Positions 43,076 to 54,540 are shown, numbered from the stretch's first letter. The stretch is DNA of 64,000 nucleotides from Bacillus sp. FJAT-42376 (GCF_003816055.1 NZ_CP033906.1:310001-374000); one strand, 5' to 3'. The notes: a model not told the origin generated them from the sequence alone. Program-made: numbers and translations.

Positions 43076-44023
43076 TTACATGCGCTCGCTCAAAAACATC
43101 CAAATCAGCTCAGGAATTTTCCGGGAGGAAATCTCCATAAACGTACTGATATAGATGTAGTCATTTGAGGACCGGCTTTGAATCAGGTCGTACCACCATT
43201 CCGTTTCATACCTTGAGATCATGCTCAGATTGTATAGCAGCAAATAATGAGTGAGAAGCTCAGGCATGATAAAGAGCTGTTCTTTTTCAGCCGGGAGGAA
43301 ATATTCTTTTTTTTCAAGGCTGTAAGAAAGAAGGGCAGTTGAAAAAGGAGAGAGGTTCTCCTGTTTCATGAGCTTTGTCTCTCCAGGTGAGCATACAGCT
43401 TTCATCCCTGTCAGGTGTTCAATCGTTTCACCCAGTCTTCTATCGGTGATGTGATAGGCCACTGCTGCTTCGGAAGGGAGGAAGAGAGACTCCTCATCTT
43501 CCTGAAGGGAAAACAGTGATTTCCCGTTTCGAAGCATGTTAAAGCAATTCCCCATTTCGGGGATCCTGCGCAAAAGCATTTCCATGGTATAGCGCTCTTT
43601 ATCCAATTCTTTGAGCTTAAATAAAGTTTGGGCGGCATGGTGAAATAATCCGTTTTTTTGAAGACGCACTTCATCCTTCAGAAACAGGTAATCCTGCTTT
43701 TTCTTTTTACGGGTGGTGACGCCGTGGGCAAGGACGGAAGTGGTTTCCGGATAACCGGGGTCTTCCGTAAGAATGCTTGCTTTCACCAGCTGGGTAAGGC
43801 CGTAGAAGAAAAGGACTGGTTTTATGGCAAGAGGCGCTTCGCCGGCTTGTTTATAAAAGCTTTCAGCATGCAAGAGATAATACATAAAGGAGCAGGAGTT
43901 GCGGTAAGACATTTCGGATGCAAGAGATCCAAAGCGTTTTTTATAAATTTTTTCCAATACTTTTTGCGTGCTTTCGGTAGAATGCAGGTATATGTAGGGC
44001 TGCCACGTTTCAGAATGGGTCAT
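43076..44023 (-). CDS. yaaC: YaaC family protein of unknown function
   Basis: The 315-residue protein starts MTHSETWQPYIYLHSTESTQKVLEKIYKKRFG and matches YaaC, which lies between rRNA and guaB on the opposite strand in B. subtilis. No signal peptide or membrane helix is obvious; it is rich in Leu, Glu and Tyr and probably all-helical. Function is unknown. ACAGGAGAAGCGTACA precedes the ATG. It is divergent from guaB with a 114-base shared promoter region. Confidence 0.9.
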   Translation of the reverse strand: MTHSETWQPYIYLHSTESTQKVLEKIYKKRFGSLASEMSYRNSCSFMYYLLHAESFYKQAGEAPLAIKPVLFFYGLTQLVKASILTEDPGYPETTSVLAHGVTTRKKKKQDYLFLKDEVRLQKNGLFHHAAQTLFKLKELDKERYTMEMLLRRIPEMGNCFNMLRNGKSLFSLQEDEESLFLPSEAAVAYHITDRRLGETIEHLTGMKAVCSPGETKLMKQENLSPFSTALLSYSLEKKEYFLPAEKEQLFIMPELLTHYLLLYNLSMISRYETEWWYDLIQSRSSNDYIYISTFMEISSRKIPELIWMFLSERM

Positions 44024-44070
44024 TGTACGCTTCTCCTGTTTTCTTAATATTTAAACTCTTCTCTGTCTCC

Positions 44071-45601
<1,531 letters not shown>

Positions 45602-45624
45602 AAGTGAAAGAAAAACAAACATTT

Positions 45625-45647
45625 AGGCAGAGACTTTTTCTCTGTCT
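45625..45647 (+). terminator. Terminator of guaB
   Basis: AGGCAGAGA pairs with TCTCTGTCT (one G-T) around a short loop, followed by ATTTTTTTT. Confidence 0.85.
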
Positions 45648-45831
45648 ATTTTTTTTACCTTCCCTATGATAGAATTAAATTTGTGTTTCTTTTAAATTAA
45701 AAAAATAATTTGCAGTCCCGCCCTATCGGGACAAGCTGCTGCGTATAGTATAGAGTCCCCGAAATCCCTATTTTTCTCCAGTCAAAACGATTACATAGAT
45801 TAGAAAATTAGCATGGAGGTAATCAAACAGC

Positions 45832-47169
45832 ATGAATCCAAAACGTATTCTGGCAGCATTCATGGCTGCAGCATTATTCATCACGGCTCTTGCTCCTTTA
45901 AAGCAGGCTTCGGCTGCAGCTGACCCAATCAGCATTAGTGCAAAAGCATCAATCTTAGTGGAAGCTTCATCCGGAAAGATTCTTTATGGAAACAATATCG
46001 ACCAGGCCCTTCCGATTGCCAGTATGGCAAAGATGATGACAGAATATCTGGTTCTGGAAGCCATTAAAGAAGGAAAAGTCACTTGGGATCAAACGTATAC
46101 ACCTAACGATTATACGTACAACATTTCCCAGCGCCGTGACCTTTCGAACGTTCCTTTTAGAAAAGACGGCAGTTATACAGTGAAAGAGCTTTATGATGCG
46201 ATGGCTATTTATTCAGCCAACAGTGCGGCGATCGCTTCTGCAGAAATCGTGGCAGGCTCTGAGTCAAATTTCGTGAAAATGATGAATGCGAAAGCAAAAG
46301 AACTTGGCATGACGGATTATCATTTCGTCAATGCAACAGGACTTGAAAATAAAGACCTTCAGGGAAATTTCCCGGAAGGAACGACGGAAGATGAGCAAAG
46401 TGAAGTGTCGGCACGCGATATGGCGAAACTTGCGGCACGTCTCATTCAGGATTTTCCTGAGGCTTTAGAAATATCCAGCATTCCCAGAAAGACCTTCAAA
46501 GAAGGAACGGAAATGCCGAACTACAACTGGATGCTTAAGGGCTTAATTTACGAGTACGAAGGAGTAGACGGCCTTAAAACCGGTTCTACCGACTCTGCCG
46601 GTTCTTCCTTTACAGCAACAGCTAAGAAAAATGGGATGCGTGTCATTACAGTTGTTCTTGATGCGACAGATGGAACAGGCGATTTAAAATCTCCTCGTTT
46701 TAAAGAAACGAAGAAAATGCTTGATTACGCCTTTAACAACTATTCGGTAGAAGAACTGTATCCTGCAGGCTATCAAATTAAAGGCAAATCTTCTATCCCT
46801 GTTGTAAGCGGAAAAGAAAAAGAAGTTCAGATTCAAACCGATCAGCCTTTGACGGTCGCTATGAAAAATGGGGATAAAGAAAACTTCAAGGCAAAATATG
46901 TGATTGATAAAAAGAAATTGAATGAAAATGGGGAACTGGCTGCCCCTTTTAAAGCAAAAGAGTCTGTCGGAAAAATGGTGGTAGACTATAAAGGCAGCGA
47001 GAAAGATTATGGTTTCCTGACTGGTGAAACAGGCGGGGAAGTCAACGTTGTCACAAAAGAAGGCGTAGAGAAAGCGAATTGGTTTGTTCTTTCCATGAGA
47101 GGCATCGGCGGTTTTTTTGCCGGTCTTTGGGATAGTGTTGTTCAAACTGTATCCGGCTGGTTCTCTTAA
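45832..47169 (+). CDS. dacA: D-alanyl-D-alanine carboxypeptidase DacA (PBP5)
   Basis: DacA trims the terminal D-Ala from peptidoglycan stem peptides. The 445-residue protein has a signal peptide (cut near ASAAA), then the serine penicillin-binding motifs SMAK (S at about 62), SAN in YSANSA, and KTG in [13 protein letters not shown]-terminal beta domain follows, and a final amphipathic anchor ([18 protein letters not shown]) holds it on the membrane. The ATG follows GGAGGTAATC. It has its own terminator. Confidence 0.98.
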   Translation: MNPKRILAAFMAAALFITALAPLKQASAAADPISISAKASILVEASSGKILYGNNIDQALPIASMAKMMTEYLVLEAIKEGKVTWDQTYTPNDYTYNISQRRDLSNVPFRKDGSYTVKELYDAMAIYSANSAAIASAEIVAGSESNFVKMMNAKAKELGMTDYHFVNATGLENKDLQGNFPEGTTEDEQSEVSARDMAKLAARLIQDFPEALEISSIPRKTFKEGTEMPNYNWMLKGLIYEYEGVDGLKTGSTDSAGSSFTATAKKNGMRVITVVLDATDGTGDLKSPRFKETKKMLDYAFNNYSVEELYPAGYQIKGKSSIPVVSGKEKEVQIQTDQPLTVAMKNGDKENFKAKYVIDKKKLNENGELAAPFKAKESVGKMVVDYKGSEKDYGFLTGETGGEVNVVTKEGVEKANWFVLSMRGIGGFFAGLWDSVVQTVSGWFS

Positions 47170-47175
47170 TACATG

Positions 47176-47205
47176 AAAAGACACCTCTTGCAGGTGTCTT
47201 TTTTT
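47176..47205 (+). terminator. Terminator of dacA
   Basis: AAAAGACACCT and AGGTGTCTTTT pair with a five-base loop and end in a T run. Confidence 0.93.
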
Positions 47206-47320
47206 ACCACCTGAACTTTTAGAATATTGAATATCCAGTATAGGATTATTGGGAGATATGAGATAGAATAGAGAATATGATTTCATAAATAACAATGTTG
47301 AGTATAGAGGGGGATTTACA

Positions 47321-48202
47321 ATGAATACAGGTACAGATCGTGTAAAACGCGGCATGGCAGAAATGCAAAAAGGCGGCGTTATCATGGACGTTGTGAATGC
47401 AGAGCAGGCGAAAATCGCAGAGGAAGCGGGCGCTGTAGCCGTTATGGCTCTTGAGCGTGTTCCTGCTGATATCCGTGCGGCAGGCGGAGTTGCGAGAATG
47501 GCGGATCCGACAATTGTCGAGGACGTCATGAAGGCCGTTTCGATTCCTGTTATGGCAAAAGCGAGAATCGGCCATATCGTAGAAGCGCGTGTGCTGGAAG
47601 CGATGGGCGTGGATTATATAGATGAGAGTGAAGTTCTGACTCCTGCGGATGAAGAATACCACTTGAACAAGCGTGATTACACGGTTCCTTTCGTCTGCGG
47701 CTGCCGCGATTTAGGTGAAGCTGCACGCCGTATTGGAGAAGGTGCCTCTATGCTTCGCACAAAAGGCGAGCCAGGTACAGGAAACATTGTGGAAGCGGTA
47801 AGACATATGCGGAAGGTCAATGCCCAAATCCGCAAAGTGGCCGGCATGAATGAAGATGAGTTAATGACAGAAGCTAAACTATTAGGTGCTCCATATGAAC
47901 TTCTTCTTCAAATTAAGCGCGAAGGCCGTCTGCCGGTTGTGAACTTTGCTGCCGGCGGGATTGCGACCCCTGCAGATGCAGCGCTTATGATGCAGCTTGG
48001 CTCTGACGGTGTATTTGTCGGATCCGGAATTTTCAAATCCGAAAATCCGGCTAAATTTGCACGGGCCATTGTAGAAGCAACAACCCACTATGAAGATTAT
48101 GCCCTGATCGCTGAGCTGTCCAAAGGTCTTGGAACAGCGATGAAAGGCATTGAAATTTCAACACTTCTGCCTGAAAACCGTATGCAGGAGCGCGGCTGGT
48201 AA
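47321..48202 (+). CDS. pdxS: Pyridoxal 5'-phosphate synthase, PdxS subunit
   Basis: PdxS builds PLP from ribose-5-phosphate, glyceraldehyde-3-phosphate and ammonia supplied by PdxT. The 293-residue TIM-barrel protein starts [24 protein letters not shown], with the catalytic lysines in [16 protein letters not shown] and in [31 protein letters not shown] is the phosphate site. GAGGGGGATTTACA precedes the ATG. pdxT follows 15 bases later as one operon. Confidence 0.98.
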   Translation: MNTGTDRVKRGMAEMQKGGVIMDVVNAEQAKIAEEAGAVAVMALERVPADIRAAGGVARMADPTIVEDVMKAVSIPVMAKARIGHIVEARVLEAMGVDYIDESEVLTPADEEYHLNKRDYTVPFVCGCRDLGEAARRIGEGASMLRTKGEPGTGNIVEAVRHMRKVNAQIRKVAGMNEDELMTEAKLLGAPYELLLQIKREGRLPVVNFAAGGIATPADAALMMQLGSDGVFVGSGIFKSENPAKFARAIVEATTHYEDYALIAELSKGLGTAMKGIEISTLLPENRMQERGW

Positions 48203-48217
48203 AAAGGAGTTTTGCAG

Positions 48218-48808
48218 ATGTATACAATTGGAGTATTAGCGCTTCAAGGGGCGTTCCGGGAGCACATCCGGTCGATTGAAGCCATTGGTGCACAGGCTGT
48301 AACGGTAAAGCGTCCTGAACAGCTGAACGAGATCGACGGGCTGATCCTGCCAGGCGGTGAAAGTACGGCCATCCGCCGGCTCATTGATAAATATGAATTT
48401 ATGGAGCCGCTGAGAAAGTTCGCAGCTAGCCGAAAGCCGATCTTTGGAACATGTGCGGGTCTGATTATCCTTGCTTCCGACATTGTCGGCTATGAAGAAG
48501 GACATTTGGGTGTTATGGATATTAAGGTGGAACGAAATTCGTTTGGCCGTCAGCGTGAAAGCTTCGAAGCCGACCTGACGATTACCGGTGTAGGCGAACA
48601 TTTCACCGGGGTGTTTATCCGTGCTCCTCATATCGTGGAGGCAGGGGAGAACGTCGAAGTCCTTTCCACACACAACGGACGGATTGTGGCAGCGAAGCAG
48701 GACCATCTGCTCGGGTGCTCGTTCCATCCTGAATTAACCGATGACCACCGGATGACAGAGCTTTTCCTGGAGATGGTGAAAGGGTCAAAAGAAAAAGCTC
48801 CTGCATAA
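48218..48808 (+). CDS. pdxT: Pyridoxal 5'-phosphate synthase, glutaminase subunit PdxT
   Basis: PdxT hydrolyses glutamine and channels ammonia to PdxS; twelve of each form the complex. The 196-residue protein starts [16 protein letters not shown]. It contains LPGGEST (oxyanion), FGTCAGLI with the nucleophile Cys, and the His-x-Glu of [10 protein letters not shown]. The ATG at 48218 was chosen from length and AAAGGAG; an in-frame TTG six bases earlier is unlikely. Confidence 0.98.
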   Translation: MYTIGVLALQGAFREHIRSIEAIGAQAVTVKRPEQLNEIDGLILPGGESTAIRRLIDKYEFMEPLRKFAASRKPIFGTCAGLIILASDIVGYEEGHLGVMDIKVERNSFGRQRESFEADLTITGVGEHFTGVFIRAPHIVEAGENVEVLSTHNGRIVAAKQDHLLGCSFHPELTDDHRMTELFLEMVKGSKEKAPA

Positions 48809-48813
48809 AAAGG

Positions 48814-48842
48814 TTGAAACTGGTTCAGACTTGTAGTAAATT
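48814..48842 (+). promoter_or_regulatory. Promoter of serS
   Basis: TTGAAA and TAAATT are separated by 17 bases, just upstream of the T-box leader. Confidence 0.6.
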
Positions 48843-48867
48843 ATGAACTATCAAAGAAATCGCTAAA

Positions 48868-49080
48868 ACATTGACAGGAAGCAGTAGCAGATGTTCCTTC
48901 TGAAGAGAGCCGGTGGGTGGTGCGAACCGGTGCTGGAAGTTTGTGAATCCGTCCTCGAGTGAAGCATTGAAATGCTTCCGGTCATGGCCGTTATCATGCA
49001 GAGCTGGAAGACTTCGGTCTTCAATTAGGGTGGCATCGCGGGTTAACTCTCGTCCCTTCATTAGGGGACGGGAGTTTTTT
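48868..49080 (+). promoter_or_regulatory. T-box riboswitch of serS, serine-specific
   Basis: The leader contains the T-box AGGGTGGCATCGCGG (49027-49041), whose bulge pairs with the uncharged tRNA end. Stem I has GAGAGCCGG, and a specifier-loop GAA-TCC-G puts the serine codon UCC at 48948-48950. The terminator TCGTCCC / GGGGACG with TTTTTT ends at 49080. Uncharged tRNA-Ser with anticodon GGA would stabilise the antiterminator and turn on serS. The specifier was assigned by eye. Confidence 0.88.
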
Positions 49081-49109
49081 ATTTTGTTTGAAGAAAAGGA
49101 GAGATTGCT

Positions 49110-50393
49110 GTGCTGGATATTAAGTATTTGCGTCAAAATTTTGAAGAAGTTAAACAAAAACTGTCTTTTCGCGGAGAGGATTTAACGGATTTCGGGAAAT
49201 TTGAAGAGCTTGATTCTAAAAGACGGGAACTGATTGCGGCAACTGAAGAGCTGAAAAGCAAACGGAATGAAGTATCCGGTCAAATTGCTGCCCTTAAAAA
49301 AGAGAAAAAAGATGCGGATGACATGATTAAAGAAATGCGCCAGGTGGGTGACCGGATCAAAGAAATCGATGACGAGCTCCGCGAAGTAGAAGAAGCTCTT
49401 GAAAAACTGCTTCTTTCTATTCCGAACATTCCTCATGAAAGTGTTCCTCAAGGGGATTCCGAGGATGATAATATTGAAATCCGCAAATGGGGCGAGATCC
49501 GTGAGTTTGATTTTGAAGCGAAAGCTCATTGGGACGTAGCCGATCATTTAGACATTCTTGATTTCGAGAGAGCGGCAAAAGTAACTGGAAGCCGTTTCGT
49601 TTTCTACAAAGGACTGGGTGCCCGCCTGGAGCGTGCATTGCTGAACTTCATGATGGATCTTCATACGGATGAACACGGCTATACGGAGGTGCTCCCTCCA
49701 TACATGGTAAACCGTGCGAGCATGACGGGTACGGGTCAGCTGCCAAAGTTTGAAGAAGATGCGTTTAAAATCAGAGAAGAGGATTACTTCCTCATTCCAA
49801 CAGCAGAAGTGCCGGTGACGAACATGCACCGTGATGAAATCCTTGAAGCATCTCAGCTTCCGATCAGCTACACAGCGTTCAGCGCATGCTTCCGTTCAGA
49901 AGCCGGTTCTGCGGGACGGGATACACGCGGTTTGATCCGTCAGCACCAGTTCAATAAAGTAGAGCTTGTGAAGTTTGTTAAGCCGGAAGACTCTTATCAG
50001 GAGCTTGAAAATCTGACTGGACATGCTGAAAAAGTGCTTCAGCTTCTCAACCTTCCATATCGCGTCATGAGCATGTGTACAGCTGACCTTGGGTTTACGG
50101 CTGCGAAGAAATATGATTTGGAGGTCTGGATTCCAAGCTACGGTTCTTACCGCGAGATTTCTTCTTGCAGCAACTTTGAATCTTTCCAGGCGCGCCGTGC
50201 AAACATTCGTTTCCGTCCTGAACCGAAGGCGAAGCCGGAGCCGATTCACACACTGAATGGATCAGGATTGGCGCTTGGACGTACTGTGGCAGCAATATTG
50301 GAAAACTATCAGCAGGAAGATGGTACGGTCATTATTCCTGAAGTGCTCCGTCCTTATATGGGAAATAAAGAAGTCATCCAGCCAGCTCAATAA
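49110..50393 (+). CDS. serS: Seryl-tRNA synthetase
   Basis: SerS charges tRNA-Ser. The 427-residue class II synthetase has an N-terminal antiparallel coiled coil (about 28-105, Lys/Glu rich) that holds the long variable arm of tRNA-Ser. The catalytic core carries motif 2 [26 protein letters not shown] and motif 3 [12 protein letters not shown]. The start is GTG after AAAGGAGAGATTGCT. It is controlled by the T-box leader upstream. Confidence 0.98.
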   Translation: MLDIKYLRQNFEEVKQKLSFRGEDLTDFGKFEELDSKRRELIAATEELKSKRNEVSGQIAALKKEKKDADDMIKEMRQVGDRIKEIDDELREVEEALEKLLLSIPNIPHESVPQGDSEDDNIEIRKWGEIREFDFEAKAHWDVADHLDILDFERAAKVTGSRFVFYKGLGARLERALLNFMMDLHTDEHGYTEVLPPYMVNRASMTGTGQLPKFEEDAFKIREEDYFLIPTAEVPVTNMHRDEILEASQLPISYTAFSACFRSEAGSAGRDTRGLIRQHQFNKVELVKFVKPEDSYQELENLTGHAEKVLQLLNLPYRVMSMCTADLGFTAAKKYDLEVWIPSYGSYREISSCSNFESFQARRANIRFRPEPKAKPEPIHTLNGSGLALGRTVAAILENYQQEDGTVIIPEVLRPYMGNKEVIQPAQ

Positions 50394-50417
50394 TATCATT
50401 TATTTTTTGAAACAGTG

Positions 50418-50446
50418 TTGACAGGGATGTTTATATCTGATATATT
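50418..50446 (+). promoter_or_regulatory. Promoter of tRNA-Ser
   Basis: TTGACA and TATATT lie 17 bases apart, ending 15 bases before the tRNA, so the tRNA has its own promoter independent of the T-box of serS. Confidence 0.8.
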
Positions 50447-50461
50447 TATTCTTGTCGACAC

Positions 50462-50554
50462 GGAGGAATACCCAAGTCCGGCTGAAGGGATCGGTCTTGA
50501 AAACCGACAGGAGGGTCAAACCTCGCGGGGGTTCGAATCCCCCTTCCTCCTCCA
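50462..50554 (+). tRNA. tRNA-Ser (anticodon UGA)
   Basis: The 93-base gene has acceptor arms GGAGGAA / TTCCTCC and an anticodon arm TCGGT-CTTGAAA-ACCGA with anticodon TGA. It has the long class II variable arm GGAGGGTCAAACCTC, a T-arm GGGGGTTCGAATCCCCC and an encoded CCA end. It corresponds to the trnSL-Ser1 position downstream of serS in B. subtilis. The anticodon decodes UCA and others, not the UCC specifier of the serS T-box. Confidence 0.97.
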
Positions 50555-50592
50555 TAATGATTATTATGTTACGCGCATAAATTGGAGATTGG

Positions 50593-50617
50593 TTCGTTAC
50601 ATGGTTCATGTAACGAA
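50593..50617 (+). terminator. Terminator of tRNA-Ser
   Basis: TTCGTTACATG and CATGTAACGAA pair perfectly with a three-base loop, followed by eight T. Confidence 0.92.
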
Positions 50618-50642
50618 TTTTTTTTATGTCTATAATAGAAAA

Positions 50643-50662
50643 GGATGCCCGCGCAGGCATCC
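50643..50662 (-). terminator. Terminator of the ABC exporter operon
   Basis: GGATGCC and GGCATCC pair around a six-base loop. Minus-strand T-rich sequence follows; it lies 11 bases after the permease stop. Confidence 0.85.
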
Positions 50663-50672
50663 TTTTTGCGTT

Positions 50673-51641
50673 TTAAATACTCACGTCTTTCTTTTGGAAA
50701 AAGAAAAAGGTTACCGCGATAAAAAGAATGTAATAGACAAGCAGGACAAGTGATGAAAACGTGAGGGTTACACCCGGAAGGATTTCATCTGCAGCCGCAT
50801 ATTCCATTAAATTCAGGTGGGGGAACAGCAGCAGTTTTGCCCACTCTTGTTTGAGCCCGATTAGAAGCTGTACGCCCACATTTAAAGCATTGTTCATAAA
50901 GAGAACGAAGATTCCGATGCCTACCGCCATAGATTGGCTTTTGAATAGAGTGGATAGCATAAAGGCTATAGTCATCACCATAAGCAAGTTTGGAATGTAC
51001 AGGAGACTTTTTTGAACAAACATACTGCCCGCCCCTGCAACAACCGTTTCCCCGCCGTTCATGGTGAGGGGAACTTCCGCTATTTTGGCTGCGAAATCTC
51101 CTGCTCCATAAAGGAAAGTGCCGGCTACTACGCTTGCCGCAGCCGTAAAAAGAAGAAGCAGCAGCGAGTAAACCAGGACCGAAATGTATTTCGATAAAAG
51201 AATTTTCCACCGGCGATGGGGCCGGATTAACAATTGTTTAATGGTGCCGTCTGAAAACTCTGAAGCCACGCTTGTACTTGAAACAATGACGGCGAATAGT
51301 GCAACCATGGAGAACAGGGATATTCCTTCAGAGTTTGCAAATTGCCAGTTGCTTCTAAGCGTCGGATTCACATTCTTGTCCAAGTAAAATTGCTGTTCTG
51401 CGATTTGTCCGGAAAGAGCCTCTTTTTCTCCTTCCTCGATTTTCGGATCGCTTTGCTGCGCTCTTAAATTAGCGATTTCTTCTTCAACCGCAGGTCTCCA
51501 GTTTGAATCGGTCTTCGTTTTGTCTATGTATGCAGTAGCGACCGTGATGATAATAAGGAATACAGCGAGCAATATAAAATAAATCCAGGACGATTTTTTT
51601 GCGAAGATTTTCATCCATTCATTTTTGACTAAATTTATCAT
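50673..51641 (-). CDS. ABC-2 type transporter permease
   Basis: The 322-residue protein starts MINLVKNEWMKIFAKKSSWIYFILLAVFLI and has six membrane helices, one near residue 20-40 and five in the C-terminal half, with a large extracytoplasmic loop of about 60-110. SEFSDGTIKQLLIRPHRRWKILLSKY is the coupling motif of the BcrB/ABC-2 family. It overlaps the ATPase stop by four bases. The substrate is unknown; such pairs often export peptides or give resistance to antimicrobial peptides. Confidence 0.9.
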   Translation of the reverse strand: MINLVKNEWMKIFAKKSSWIYFILLAVFLIIITVATAYIDKTKTDSNWRPAVEEEIANLRAQQSDPKIEEGEKEALSGQIAEQQFYLDKNVNPTLRSNWQFANSEGISLFSMVALFAVIVSSTSVASEFSDGTIKQLLIRPHRRWKILLSKYISVLVYSLLLLLFTAAASVVAGTFLYGAGDFAAKIAEVPLTMNGGETVVAGAGSMFVQKSLLYIPNLLMVMTIAFMLSTLFKSQSMAVGIGIFVLFMNNALNVGVQLLIGLKQEWAKLLLFPHLNLMEYAAADEILPGVTLTFSSLVLLVYYILFIAVTFFFFQKKDVSI

Positions 51642-52573
51642 GAGAGGGCTTCCTCCTTCTCTCTGGTCAGCTCAAGGAAACGGTCTTCCAATGATTTTTT
51701 GAGCGGGGTCATTTCATAAACGAGAATTCCGTGATCGGTTAGTTCTTTTATAATCATAGGGAGTGAATCATATTTCGCTGTAAATGTCAGTGTCTGCTGA
51801 TTCGTCACAGTCAGATTTTCAGAAAGTGAGCCGAGCTCCGGCAGCGCAGCTGCTTCATCGGCTGAACTGACGACAAGGAGTACTTCCCGCATTTCTTCTG
51901 CCGCAGCAAGCTCTGTATCCTCCATTGTTGAAACATGGGTCAGCTCTCCTTTTTCAATAATGGCAAATCGGTCGCACATGAGCTGCATTTCCCCAAGCAT
52001 GTGGGAAGAGACAAGAACCGAGGTCCCGTTCCGGGCGAGTAATTTGAGGTAGTCTCTCAGCTCTTTCATCCCCTGGGGATGCAATCCGTTTGTCGGTTCG
52101 TCGAGAATAAGCAGGGAAGGATGATGTAAAAGCGCCTGGGCGACTCCGAGGCGCTGCCTCATGCCAAGGGAATACGTCTTCACCTTTTGATGGATGGCTC
52201 CTTCAAGCTTCACGAGCTGAATGACTTCCTTCATTCTTTCTTCTGAAATCGGCTTTAAAGACATGCGTGCGTAATGCTTAAGATTGGCATAGCCGGACAT
52301 GTACTTATAAAACTCCGGGTTTTCAACAATGGCACCCAGTTCATTCATGGATTCTTTAAAGTTCGCATCCACATCGTTTCCTTTAATGAGCACACTTCCG
52401 CCAGTACGGTTAATCAGTCCGGTAATCATGCGGATAATGGTGGTCTTGCCGGCTCCATTCGGTCCGAGCAAGCCGAATATTTCCCCTTCCTCCACTCTGA
52501 AATTCACATCATTCACTATGTATCGCTTGCCTATTTTCTTTTTTAGTCCTTGGACTTCCAGTACATATGACAA
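51638..52573 (-). CDS. ABC transporter ATP-binding protein (BcrA/YtrB type)
   Basis: The 311-residue ATPase starts at TTG (AGGAGG seven bases upstream). It has Walker A GPNGAGKTT (about 38-46), signature YSLGMRQRLGVAQALL, Walker B LLILDEPTNGLHPQG and the switch histidine SSHM. The C-terminal 90 residues are a regulatory extension typical of BcrA-like proteins. It forms an exporter with the downstream permease. The operon is not at this place in B. subtilis. A weak TTGAAA / CGTAAT pair lies next to repeat copy 2. Confidence 0.93.
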   Translation of the reverse strand: MSYVLEVQGLKKKIGKRYIVNDVNFRVEEGEIFGLLGPNGAGKTTIIRMITGLINRTGGSVLIKGNDVDANFKESMNELGAIVENPEFYKYMSGYANLKHYARMSLKPISEERMKEVIQLVKLEGAIHQKVKTYSLGMRQRLGVAQALLHHPSLLILDEPTNGLHPQGMKELRDYLKLLARNGTSVLVSSHMLGEMQLMCDRFAIIEKGELTHVSTMEDTELAAAEEMREVLLVVSSADEAAALPELGSLSENLTVTNQQTLTFTAKYDSLPMIIKELTDHGILVYEMTPLKKSLEDRFLELTREKEEALS

Positions 52574-52641
52574 CTCATTTCCTCCTTTTTCGTCCGGTCT
52601 CCTTTTTATTACGATTGGAAAATGGGAAAAGTTTCAAAAAA

Positions 52642-52989
52642 GAGGCTGGAACAAAAGGTTTCGGGTTAATAAAAAGCTCTTTTAAACTTGGCTGTTGATT
52701 TCCGCTACAGGCGCTCAGCGACCAGCGGGGCGGGCGGTGAGCCTCCTCGCCGCTTCGCGACTGCGGGGTCTCACCTGTCCCGCTGCTCCCGCAGGAGTCT
52801 CACGCCTTCCGCTTCAATCAACAGGGGTAAAAAAATCAACAAAATGCTTTAACATAGCGAATAAAAAAACCGAACGATTATTTGAAACTCTGGTATAGAG
52901 CTTCGTAATCGTTCGGTTTTATTGCTTTTCATGCTTTTTCAAAAAAATATTCGGCTTAAGGACAACAATTTTAGTTATGTCCCAGCCTC
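52642..52989 (-). repeat. Intergenic repeat element, copy 2 (348 bp, inverted-repeat ends)
   Basis: Starts GAGGCTGGAACA and ends TGTCCCAGCCTC (11 of 12 complementary). The interior matches copy 1 at 17560-17904 closely, including GGGGCGGGCGGTGAGCCTCC, the GTCTCACCTGTCCCGCTGCT block, and the hairpin region. It ends 11 bases from the dck stop codon and lies upstream of the ABC ATPase gene. The 427-base gap here holds nothing else. Confidence 0.85.
52864..52922 (-). terminator. Terminator hairpin of dck, inside repeat copy 2
   Basis: CCGAACGATTA pairs with TAATCGTTCGG; on the minus strand TTTTTTTATT follows. Relative to copy 1 the T-A pair is replaced by G-C, so both strands of the stem changed together. 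Confidence 0.85.
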
Positions 52990-53000
52990 TCGGAATGGAT

Positions 53001-53669
53001 TTATCTTTTCAGTTTGCGGGATTGTTTCATAAAGTAGCTGATTTTTTCAATGATGGGCTCAACAGACCCGCCGTTTGCCAAAATATCATAATCGCTGATA
53101 TTCAAACGCATGACCGGGCACGTATTAAAGCTGTTGATCCAATTTTCATAACGGCCGTGCATTTCCTCCCAATAAGAAATCGGGGTCTGCTGCTCCATCG
53201 GGCGGCCGCGCAGCTCAATTCTGCTCAGAATATCTTCCAGGCTGCCTTCCAAGTAGATGAGCAGATCCGGATGAGGGAAATAAGGGGTCATTACCATAGC
53301 GTCAAACAAATTGGTGTACGTTTCATAATCAACCTCGGTCATGGTTCCCTTTTCGTAATGCATTTTCGCAAAAATGCCGGTGTCTTCATAGATGGAACGG
53401 TCCTGAATAAATCCGCCGCCGTATTCAAAAATTCTCTTTTGCTCTTTAAAACGCTCTGCAAGAAAATAGATTTGAAGATGGAAGCTCCATCGCTCAAAAT
53501 CGGCATAAAATTTATCGAGATAGGGGTTGGTGTCTACTTTTTCAAAGGATGTGCGGAAGTTCAGGGCTTCGGCTAACGCATTCGTCATTGTGGACTTTCC
53601 CACTCCGACCGTTCCGGCGATCGTGATCACCGCATCCTTTGGAATTCCATATTGATCGCGTAAGTTCAT
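53001..53669 (-). CDS. dck: Deoxyadenosine/deoxycytidine kinase
   Basis: Dck phosphorylates deoxyadenosine and deoxycytidine for salvage. The 222-residue protein has P-loop AGTVGVGKST (about 18-27), the DRS motif IQDRSIYEDTGIF (about 87-99) and the LID arginines ELRGRPMEQ. It is the second gene of the dgk-dck pair; dgk ends inside its start (four-base overlap). Downstream the repeat element supplies a terminator. Confidence 0.96.
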   Translation of the reverse strand: MNLRDQYGIPKDAVITIAGTVGVGKSTMTNALAEALNFRTSFEKVDTNPYLDKFYADFERWSFHLQIYFLAERFKEQKRIFEYGGGFIQDRSIYEDTGIFAKMHYEKGTMTEVDYETYTNLFDAMVMTPYFPHPDLLIYLEGSLEDILSRIELRGRPMEQQTPISYWEEMHGRYENWINSFNTCPVMRLNISDYDILANGGSVEPIIEKISYFMKQSRKLKR

Positions 53670-54307
53670 GAATGGCTGACTCCTTTTAACAAATAATCAT
53701 CAAGTCGTTTTAAGATATACGTTAAATCCTCAGGCCGGTGGACAAAATCAAGCTCGTCCCCATTAAAGCGGAGGATTGGAATTTCCGGGTTAATCTGCTC
53801 CCACTGAGCCATTGCTGTTTCATAATCTGCAGAAAGCTGCTCCAGGTAGCCGGGATCGATATTTTTTTCGATATCCCGCCCCCGCTGGGAAATTCTTTCG
53901 AGAAGGGTCTCAAGGCTTGCGCTCAAATAAATAATGATATTCGGTTTAGGCATGTCGCTTGTTAAAATATCATAGATTTGAATGTATTTCTTGTACTGCT
54001 CGTCCTTAAGTGTGCGTTTGGCGAAAATCAGATTTTTGTAGATATGATAATCCGCTACAACCGCATGATCAAGCTTAAGATAATCCGAATTGATTTCTTC
54101 AAGCTGTTTATACCGGTTGCATAAGAAAAACATTTCTGTTTGGAAACTCCATTCATCAATGTTCTCGTAAAATTTTCCTAAGAATGGATTTTCATCCACG
54201 ATTTCCTTGAGTAGCTGATATCGATAATGGTCCGAAATCGCTTTGGCGAGAGAGGTTTTGCCCACGCCAATTGGACCTTCCACGGTAATGAAGGGTATTC
54301 CTTCCAT
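53666..54307 (-). CDS. dgk: Deoxyguanosine kinase
   Basis: Dgk phosphorylates deoxyguanosine. From the ATG at 54307 it has 213 residues: P-loop EGPIGVGKTSLA, VVADYHIYKNLIFA where Dck has IQDRS, and LID RISQRGRDIEKN. AAAGGAGG upstream selects this ATG over the open frame to 54334. It is the first gene of the dgk-dck operon. Confidence 0.95.
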   Translation of the reverse strand: MEGIPFITVEGPIGVGKTSLAKAISDHYRYQLLKEIVDENPFLGKFYENIDEWSFQTEMFFLCNRYKQLEEINSDYLKLDHAVVADYHIYKNLIFAKRTLKDEQYKKYIQIYDILTSDMPKPNIIIYLSASLETLLERISQRGRDIEKNIDPGYLEQLSADYETAMAQWEQINPEIPILRFNGDELDFVHRPEDLTYILKRLDDYLLKGVSHS

Positions 54308-54510
54308 GCCGGTTCCTCCTTTGCTGCAATTCAATCAGAAACGCATATCCTGGTATGATGAGCCTGGTGACAGGCTGAATAGGTGTGATAAGTACATTTT
54401 TCGACAACTTTTTTAAAAAAGACAAACTTTATTTTATCACAGCGGTTTCCATTTTGGGGGAATTGTTTTTTGGAGACGCGGGAGGACAGGTTGGCCGGGG
54501 AGAGAAAAAG

Positions 54511-54540
54511 AAAGACAGTTCAGCGGGAAGGAACTGTCTT
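54511..54540 (-). terminator. Terminator of yaaH, containing its stop codon
   Basis: AAGACAGTTC pairs with GAACTGTCTT; the yaaH stop TGA lies in the loop. The minus strand ends in CTTTCTTTTTC. The plus side also has a T run, but no plus gene ends here. Confidence 0.85.
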
